This document shows, piece after piece, positions 57,849 to 64,000 of a DNA stretch of 64,000 bases. The stretch comes from Pollenia angustigena (Eukaryota; Arthropoda; Insecta; Diptera; Polleniidae). The notes beneath the pieces were generated by a model that made no database searches, had not been told where the DNA came from, and saw only the letters and a program-made list of their open reading frames with translations. Both the position numbers and the translations under genes were made by a program. The stretch spans positions 169,738,478 through 169,802,477 of the forward strand of contig OV884058.1 in the NCBI GenBank assembly GCA_930367215.1. Reading direction: 5' to 3'. Every line of letters starts with the position of its first letter. The first letter of the stretch is position 1.

Positions 57849-58240
57849 GGCAGAATTTTCCAATTTTGATCCTTGATAAACGCACTGAAATTTACTCACT
57901 GGTTGCTTAAGCTTCGTACAGACGATGGTCAGATATTACAATATTGTAATTTTTCTGACAATGGTGCCATTGTCAGATGCATTAATTTTACACATCTGCC
58001 AAATGGAAATGAGCTTACAATGTTCAGACAGTTGCAAGACATTTTTAGGCAATTTTAATGACAACATTGTGAGATCTGACCATCGTCTGTACGAAGCTTT
58101 AGGCTAGATCATCAGGAAACTTCATCCATATATAAGCAACAGTTTAACTTGTAACAATATTAAAGTTTAAAATATTAAAACTTAAAAAATAAACAACAAC
58201 AATAAACAATGAGTTTATTTGACATATCTTACTTCAATTG
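57849..58240 (+). repeat. 470-bp-family copy in the Foldback loop, split by a MITE
   Basis: ACTGAAATTTACTCACTGGT, then TGCTTA, is continued after the MITE by GGCTAGATCATCAGGAAACT, CATCCAT and AGCAACAGTTTAACTTGTAA. It is a diverged copy of the unit amplified at 42551. Just before it (57831) is one end of the GTCTACAACTGACATG MITE family. Confidence 0.75.
57910..58098. mobile_element. 189-bp MITE, AGCTTCGTACAGACGATGG ends, TTA duplication
   Basis: AGCTTCGTACAGACGATGGT and its exact mirror close the element. TTA on both sides (57907-57909, 58099-58101) arises from the single TTA in TTGCTTAGGCCAGATC of the 470-bp unit, which provides the empty site. TCAGA and TGTC motifs repeat inside. This is a PIF/Harbinger-type signature. 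Confidence 0.88.
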
Positions 58241-59887
58241 CCAATATTGGCCATATAAGCTCATAAATATAATGGAAAAATGTATAAAAGCTTCAGAGGT
58301 TCATAACTCGAAAATTATGCGTTGCCGAGACTTTTCCTTATATATATCATTTTTATTTTTCAATTTCTATCACTCTAATTTTTATTTTGTTTAGAGCTGC
58401 GTTGGTAAACTAGCTTTGTTCCAAATTTTCTTAAGTTATATAAGTTAAATGAAAAAATGTTTTCGCTATAAATAAGATATTATTATTTATTTAAAAAAAA
58501 TTACATACCAATGCAAAAAAAAAATTTATAAATTATAAAAAAAATTTATATTTCTTAAATTTTGATTAAAGATTACGAAAGTAGTGTTGATTACCTCTAA
58601 TTTGGTGCTACTCCCGTTCCGTAATCTTTTTTCGTTCGGTCGCAACTTAAAAAAATCTCTCCCAGATACACTAGCCGAAATTTAAAGAATTTTTTAAAAA
58701 TAGAAAAATTTATATTTCTTAAATTTTGATTACAGATTACGAAAGAAGAGTTAATTACCTCTAATTTGGTGCTACTCCCGTTCCGTAATCTTTTTTCGTT
58801 CGGTCGCAACTTAAAAAAATCTCTCCCATATACACTAGTCAAAATTTGAAGAATTTTTTAAAAATAGAAAAATTTATATTTCTTAAATTTTGATTAAAGA
58901 TTACGAAAGTAGAGTTGATTACCTCTTATTTGGTGCTACTCCCGTTCCGTAATCTTTTTTCGTTCGGTCATAACTTAAAAAAATATCTCCCAGATACACT
59001 AGCCGAAATTTAAAGAATTTTTTAAAAATAGAAAAATTTATATTTCTTAAATTTTGATTACAGATTACGAAAGAAGAGTTAATTACCTCTAATTTGGTGC
59101 TACTCCCGTTCCGTAATCTTTTTTCGTTCGGTCGCAACTTAAAAAAATCTCTCCCAGATACACTAGCCGAAATTTAAAGAATTTTTTAAAAATAGAAAAA
59201 TTTATATTTCTTAAATTTTGATTACAGATTACGAAAGAAGAGTTAATTACCTCTAATTTGGTGCTACTCCCGTTCCGTAATCTTTTTTCGTTCGGTCGCA
59301 ACTTAAAAAAATCTCTCCCATATACACTAGTCAAAATTTGAAGAATTTTTTAAAAATAGAAAAATTTATATTTCTTAAATTTTGATTAAAGATTACGAAA
59401 GTAGAGTTGATTACCTCTTATTTGGTGCTACTCCCGTTCCGTAATCTTTTTTCGTTCGGTCATAACTTAAAAAAATATCTCCCAGATACACTAGCCGAAA
59501 TTTAAAGAATTTTTTAAAAATAGAAAAATTTATATTTCTTAAATTTTGATTACAGATTACGAAAGAAGAGTTAATTACCTCTAATTTGGTGCTACTCCCG
59601 TTCCGTAATCTCTTTTGGTTCGGTCGCAATTTAAAAAATCTCTCCCATACACACCGCTCAAAATTAAGAAATAAATTAAATAAAAACGTAGCTGAGCTAC
59701 GCTTAGCTGAAATATTCGTAGCTGAGCTACGTTTTTAATCAGCTACGCGTAGCTCAGCTACGTTTTTAATAACGTAACGTTTTACGTCATAAAACATATT
59801 TAACTCGGCGTATTTATCTTCACCCACTTATAGTTCTCTAGGGAAGAGATAAACTACACCAATTCACATCTTTTTTAAAATATGTTT

Positions 59888-60085
59888 TTATACCGTTGGA
59901 ATCAGAGCTTTTCCTCCATATATGCGCGAATTCACATAAGTCCTATCTAAAGAAGTTTTCGAGATAGAAAAGTTGAAAACAACACCAACTTGCTTAGACG
60001 TAACAGGCATTAAGTGTTCTTCGTGTTGTTTACCACTGAATTTGTAGACAACAGGGAGAATGCGCTTAGAGGCAAAGAACATCAA
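59888..60085 (-). other. Unidentified short ORF between nested elements
   Basis: A 65-codon minus frame contains ASKRILPVVYKFSGKQHEEH and KQVGVVFNFSISKTSLDRTY. Its composition is more protein-like than neighbouring AT-rich ORFs, and it may be a fragment of the hAT or pogo-like element it sits in. I do not recognise it. No splice signals or start context favour a host gene. Confidence 0.25.
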
Positions 60086-60562
60086 GAGTCCTTTTTAGTA
60101 AATGGTGAAGTGCCTTTTGTTTTTAATAAAGATTAATTAAAACACTGATACAGTAGAATCTCACGAATTCAAACCGTCACAAATTCGAACCGTCCAGAAA
60201 TTAGAACCGGCCATTTCAATGTGTTGGAAGTTTTTTTTTTTGTTTTAATTTTTACTAGGAAATATTTTTTTTTATGATTTTGAACTTACAAGGCGAAAAC
60301 CCAAATAAACGCCCTTAAATTAAAACAGGGTATTCTAATTTCTGGAATTTTTTTATATACATATTTTTTGTATTTTCACCACAAATTAATTTTTTCGCTC
60401 ACTAAAGTAAAAATAAAACGGGGATATATTGGTGGTGTGTATAATTCGGTCATATGCGTATGAAATTTAATATGCTTGTACAAATTTGGGTCAGTTGATA
60501 ACTGAAGGTCAATTAAAACAATAATTAAAAAACTTTTTAAAAGTTTTTATGTGAATTTAATA

Positions 60563-61614
60563 CAGTGATGGACTTAAGTATAGGCACAACAGTCATGTAG
60601 CATTAAAATATTGTAAAAAAATATTAATTTTTTATATTAAAGTAACTCTTAATTTATTGCAGGCTTCTGTATATTTTAAGATTATAGCAGTTTTTCTTCA
60701 TAGATATCTACTATTAATCAAAAGAAGAGAGTGGACGATGCCAAACAGTTTGAAAATGGGCACTACGATTTCTGGGATCAGGCACTGTTCACAGACGAAA
60801 GAAAATTTAATAGTTTCAACTGTTTGGCATAGTCCACTGTCTTCTTTTGATTAATAGTAGATATCCATGGTTTGTGTCCAGCCACACGTGAGTAAGACCC
60901 AGCTTCATGTAACGTTCTCCGAACAGTTTTTGGGTTTTCATCTTTGCCAAAATCTTGTTTTATCCCTGCGGCAACCTGAGAAGATGTTATTTTTGGATTA
61001 CCTCTTACTTTTCTTACGATTTTTGCATGTTCTCTCTCAGGTAATTTGTGATGACGACCACAGCGACTTACATTTTCAAAGTTTGTTTCGCCTTTGAACC
61101 GATTTACAATTGTCCGTATGGTAAAATGGCTACGATCCATTAATTCTCTGATCTCAGCAAACGATCTGCCTTTGTTATGCAAATATAAAATTATTTAGCG
61201 TTGAAATTCAGTCGTTTCACATTGTTTAAGACACTTTTTAAAATATTTACAAGCAAAAGTAGTATTTTCAAAACTTCTTGCCAACTTTTCAGTTACTTAA
61301 TTGAATAAAAGATTAATAACGGAATGTAATAGCGTGTGTCAAATATAAAATTGTTGCCAAATTATTAAAATTTAAATAAAGAAATAGACGCATAAAAAAG
61401 TGTGCCTATACTTTTGTCCATTGTATTTTAGAACTTTTTGTACTTTTCATCTGCCAAGGGACTAACTCATCTTTCTACACGAAAAAAACTGCTATAGTCT
61501 TAAAATATACAGAAGCCTGTAATAGATACATAGTAATTTTAATATAAAAAATATTAATTCTGCTTTTAATACAATCTTTTAGCGCTTTTGTGCCTATACT
61601 TAAGTCCATCACTG
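60563..61614 (-). mobile_element. Tc1-like transposon relic with TA duplication
   Basis: The ends CAGTGATGGACTTAAGTATA and their mirror at 61614 are perfect over at least 25 bp, flanked by TA (60561-60562, 61615-61616). The inverted repeats continue imperfectly for about 135 bp (TATTTTAAGATTATAGCAG near 60680, mirrored at 61490). It encodes the N-terminal half of a Tc1-type transposase and a rearranged catalytic start. The middle and C-terminal parts are gone. Confidence 0.9.
60778..61182 (-). pseudogene. Tc1-type transposase, N-terminal half
   Basis: The minus frame reads HNKGRSFAEIRELMDRSHFT, IRTIVNRFKG, a GRHHKLPEREHAKIVRKVRG linker and KTVRRTLHEAGSYSRVAGHK. These are the two helix-turn-helix (paired-like) subdomains with the GRPR-like hook, as in Tc1 transposases. 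It runs into KKTVDYAKQ. The following catalytic region is found on the opposite strand at 60702-60811 (KKRVDDAKQFENGHYDFWDQ, then ALFTDERKFN, first catalytic Asp), which shows an internal inversion. The rest of the DDE domain is missing. Confidence 0.88.
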
Positions 61615-61713
61615 TATGTTCAATTAATTAAATGTTATTAAATAAAAACTGTTTTGAGTTAAAATAAAGCTTACACAACTATTCATTACACTGCTTTACA
61701 AATTTTTAATTTG

Positions 61714-62366
61714 AAAAAATACCAAGAACACCACATGCCTAGATAAGTTAATTGGGACCTCCTGAACACGAAAATCGCTGTAATTTTTTGTAAACTTTTG
61801 CGTTTTTCGGTGTATGGTCCCACTCAAACCCTTGTGGAGCCCAACCAAAAGTCCGGTCGAAATAAATGGCATATCGTTAGAAAGGTAATCGAATGCCTTT
61901 TCCATCGATATGCTACAAATTGAGAAATGGCACCTCAAAGTTCAAAAAATGTCCATTTTTTACGTTTTTTTCAAAATTTTTAATTTTTATTTCGTTTTTT
62001 TGCTACGTTATATTAAATATCTGGAATGTTTTATTTCTTTACCAAATATTATATTTAATTACCAACATTTTAAGCGTAATTTGAAAAAAAAAAATTGGAT
62101 GAAAAATAAAGTTTTTATTAAGGATTTTGTGGAACGACAATATTTTCATCTCATATAAAATTCCGTGTTTTTTAAATCCATCAGTTTTAACGTTTACCGG
62201 ACTTTTTGGTTGGGCTCCACAAGGGTTTGAGTGGGACCATTCACCGAAAAACGCAAAAGAACCGTTATCGAAAAAACGGTACTTAGGAAAAAAAAATTAC
62301 AGCGATTTTCGTGTTCAGGGGGTCCCAATTAACTTATCTAGGCATGTGGTGTTCTTGGTATTTTTT
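61714..62366. repeat. Palindromic MITE-like element, about 150-bp arms
   Basis: Left arm AAAAATACCAAGAACACCAC...GGGACC, TTTTGCGTTTTTCGGTG and GGTCCCACTCAAACCCTTGT, then GGAGCCCAACCAAAAGTCCGG. The right arm is the mirror, with a short extra segment containing AACCGTTATCGAAAAAACGG. ORFs in the two arms are mirror images and not genes. Confidence 0.75.
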
Positions 62367-62508
62367 GGCTGTAAACCAGTGTTATTTATCACTATTTCAT
62401 TATAATTTTATCATTTTCTGTAAAAAAAAAAATTTCCAGAAATTCGAACTTTTCAGAAATTCGAAATGCCCGGTGCACGAAGTGGTTCTAATTTGTGAGA
62501 TTCTACTT

Positions 62509-63480
62509 TATTTTATTCATTTAGTTAGTTCGACCAACATTGTTAATCATTCTCAGAAAAATTAAATAAATTGTATTATTTTACGGAAATAGCAGACCTT
62601 TTGTTGTTGGACTGGATGCTGTTTATCTCAAGGGATTGAACAGTACCAATACCATCATGGGAGGTAAAGAACATTTAACAAGTTAATAAGTAAATGTACA
62701 TAATTTTAATTAGGAATTCATCGACATAAAAAACATTAGAGTCATATAAATGATTTTAAACATGTTTGTAAGGTCTGCTGTAAAGTTTTTTAAATGTGGC
62801 TTGGTGTACCTTATCTCACACCTGCAGAGTTAAAAAAAATATGAATTTTAAAACAAATAAATTAAAATTATTTGTCTTCAGTGTACTCGCCATTGCTTTT
62901 TCCGCTCTATAATCAATATTATTATTGTCCAAGACCGAAATATAAAATTGCAAGTCTTTATTTTCTCTACAGTTTCCCCCACAATGATGGGAAATATATC
63001 TGGAAAAATGTCATCTATTTTCCCGAGTTCGCTTTCCTGTTTTTCTATTATCATTCACTTTAAAGGTTGGAACTTAAAATGCATATATGGCTACAAAATC
63101 ATTTTTCAATATACAATTTATAAAAAACAAATTAGCATTTTTAAATTCCCAAATTCGGCTGTATTCCATCAACGAACCAGCGAGTTTTGTTACAGAAAAT
63201 GCAGAGGTAGGTTTGAAAAAGTCTGGTAAGTGGAACGAATCAGTTTTGTTACCAAATGCAATTTGAGTTCAATTAAAAACATAGAAAAGGACATGCTTGG
63301 ATTTAATCTATGTATATATTTATACTCATAAATAAAAGATCTGTCAAATCAATTATTTTAATTTTTAAAATTTTTGAAACGAACGATTTTTGCAACTCAC
63401 CTACTTATCTGTAAAGTAACTGGTCCTTTTATTTTCTGACTTTAAAATTTTTAAGGAAGACACTCTTAATTTTTTAAAAT
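62509..63480. other. Non-coding DNA inside the hAT element
   Basis: AT-rich sequence. ORFs at 62872-63063 and 62948-63229 have no recognisable motif. No paired repeat ends were seen. Confidence 0.35.
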
Positions 63481-63586
63481 TTTTTAATTTTTGATTATTA
63501 ATACGAGTATTAACTGCGGTACAAAACCCTTAACTCCGACTCCGGTACAAAAACCTTAACTCCGACTCCACAGCCCTGATTTGGAC

Positions 63587-64000
63587 CCTCGATAATGCAA
63601 TCCTCTTAACAAGAAGATTGTTATTATTATTTAGCGATTTTGTGGCGCCAAATCCATCAATGTTTAATCAATTTGGGTGTTTGTTTTAAGGTTTGTAAAT
63701 TTATCAGACAAACACAGTAAAAATATGTGCTGAATGAGTAAAAATGCATTTATTCAACAGTTTAAATTTTGTACAATTCAGATAAACAAACAACTGCAGA
63801 AAACACGATTTTCGCGAATATCCCGAAAACTTTTCCTGAGAGAAATAAATGAGTGCCATATTGGCCGGCTATTTTTTTTTTTTTTTATTTTTAAGGTTAT
63901 GGCAAAAAGCTTAACATTTGTGAACCAGTGTAATTTATTTGTAAAAAATTTTGTTTTGATTTATTAAGTTATCCAATTATTCCATATTTTATATATTTCA
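63587..64000. other. Intronic DNA at the right edge
   Basis: AT-rich sequence after the hAT duplication. It continues the flank interrupted at 55614 (CAATCGTTTTATTTGGAC then CCTCGATAATGC). A T run lies at 63870-63885. No gene is supported. Confidence 0.4.

Larger units (their letters stand above)
56393..59829. mobile_element. Foldback (FB-type) element with 9-bp target duplication
   Basis: The ends AAGTGGGTGAAGATAAATAC are inverted at both sides, flanked by ATAGTTCTC (56384-56392, 59830-59838), the 9-bp duplication typical of Drosophila Foldback elements. Next come palindromic CGTAGCTGAGCTACG blocks. Then tandem units of about 163 bp follow, eight in the left arm (56612 to 57757) and seven in the right (58604 to 59588), each with TTACGGAACGGGAGTAGCAC. 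The loop (57826-58540) contains a 470-family copy. Repeated ORFs on both arms come from the tandem unit and are not genes. Confidence 0.93.
60151..62508. mobile_element. pogo/Tc1-like element with CAGTAGAATCTCAC ends, heavily invaded
   Basis: CAGTAGAATCTCACGAATTC at the left and AATTTGTGAGATTCTACT at the right are inverted ends. Subterminal AAATTCGAACCGT / AGAAATTCGAACTTTTC and TTAGAACCGG / GTGGTTCTAA phrases occur at both sides. The left end follows TA. It contains the Tc1-like relic 60563-61614 and the palindrome 61714-62366. No transposase of its own is recognised. Confidence 0.65.
55615..63578. mobile_element. 8-kb hAT-type element with GACTCC repeats, host of a transposon nest
   Basis: The left end CAAAGCTGTGAAGTCG and the right end CTCCACAGCCCTG pair with small changes and match the widespread hAT terminus CAGGGCTGTGGAGTCGG. 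ATTTGGAC flanks both sides (55607-55614, 63579-63586), the 8-bp duplication. CGACTCCGACTCC repeats occur at 55650-55715 and 63510-63568. The interior holds a Foldback element, a pogo-like element with nested Tc1 and palindrome, and one short unknown ORF. No hAT transposase is recognised. Confidence 0.82.
37004..64000 (-). other. CYRI: Upstream CYRI intron, open at the window edge
   Basis: Upstream of the 36746-37003 exon the protein should continue into a first coding exon with an N-terminal MG myristoylation start. I looked along the minus strand and found no such exon before base 64000. The remaining 27 kb is therefore probably intronic and is mostly repeats. A small exon could have been missed by eye. 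Confidence 0.6.

Noticed and set aside
57037..59629. Repeated ORFs of 70-85 codons (KLRPNEKRLRNGSSTKLEV-type) on both strands
   Set aside because: They are the same 163-bp Foldback arm unit read in frame in each copy. Mirror arms give the same peptide on opposite strands, so they are not genes.
61696..62405. Mirror ORFs ending RHVVFLVFF on both strands
   Set aside because: They result from the palindrome 61714-62366, not from coding selection.
63540..63578. GACTCC repeats considered as a microsatellite
   Set aside because: They form the subterminal part of a hAT end with a matching partner at 55615 and an 8-bp target duplication.

Overview
The window is insect nuclear DNA, most likely from a calyptrate (blow-fly or house-fly type) dipteran. 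The evidence is very AT-rich sequence, two exons of a conserved animal gene split by a huge intron, and fly-type transposons (mariner/Tc1, hAT, Foldback, LOA-like LINE, tRNA-like SINE) nested in one another. There is no bacterial gene organisation. I could not fix the species.

One host gene frames the window. Two minus-strand exons, 36746-37003 and 1228-1490, encode consecutive parts of CYRI (FAM49), the Rac1-binding antagonist of the SCAR/WAVE complex. They join in phase, so 1491-36745 is a single intron of about 35 kb. Sequence from 37004 to the right edge appears to be the preceding intron, whose first coding exon I do not see. The 3' exons lie beyond base 1. Inside the 35-kb intron, on the opposite strand, sits a small two-exon gene (4433-5360) for a secreted, cysteine-free, Gln/Asn/Tyr-rich protein with its own TATA box. 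Its only evident polyadenylation signal lies in a MITE.

The rest is mainly mobile DNA, much of it with readable ends and target-site duplications. (a) 6.6-9.9 kb: degenerate tandem repeats, a Harbinger-like MITE and a LINE RNase H remnant. (b) 11.2-15.7 kb: a palindrome, a hAT with a BED-finger remnant inside another inverted-repeat element, and a 5'-truncated LOA-like LINE with a 13-bp duplication. (c) 15.8-26.4 kb: a hAT holding a nest of elements, a fold-back carrying an unusual transposase remnant, and a Foldback element split by a pogo-like MITE. (d) 27.2-34.1 kb: four hAT-type elements with further insertions, including a SINE. (e) 38.2-41.2 kb: a second SINE, a deleted mariner and a 115-bp tandem duplication. 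(f) 42.55-49.96 kb: a strikingly uniform array of a 470-bp unit, ten copies in one direction and six in the other. (g) 53.3-63.6 kb: triple-nested MITEs and an 8-kb hAT containing a Foldback element with a 9-bp duplication, a Tc1-like relic and a palindrome.

The most interesting item is the 470-bp family. It occurs at six places here, as single diverged copies, as an older tandem pair and as the large inverted array.
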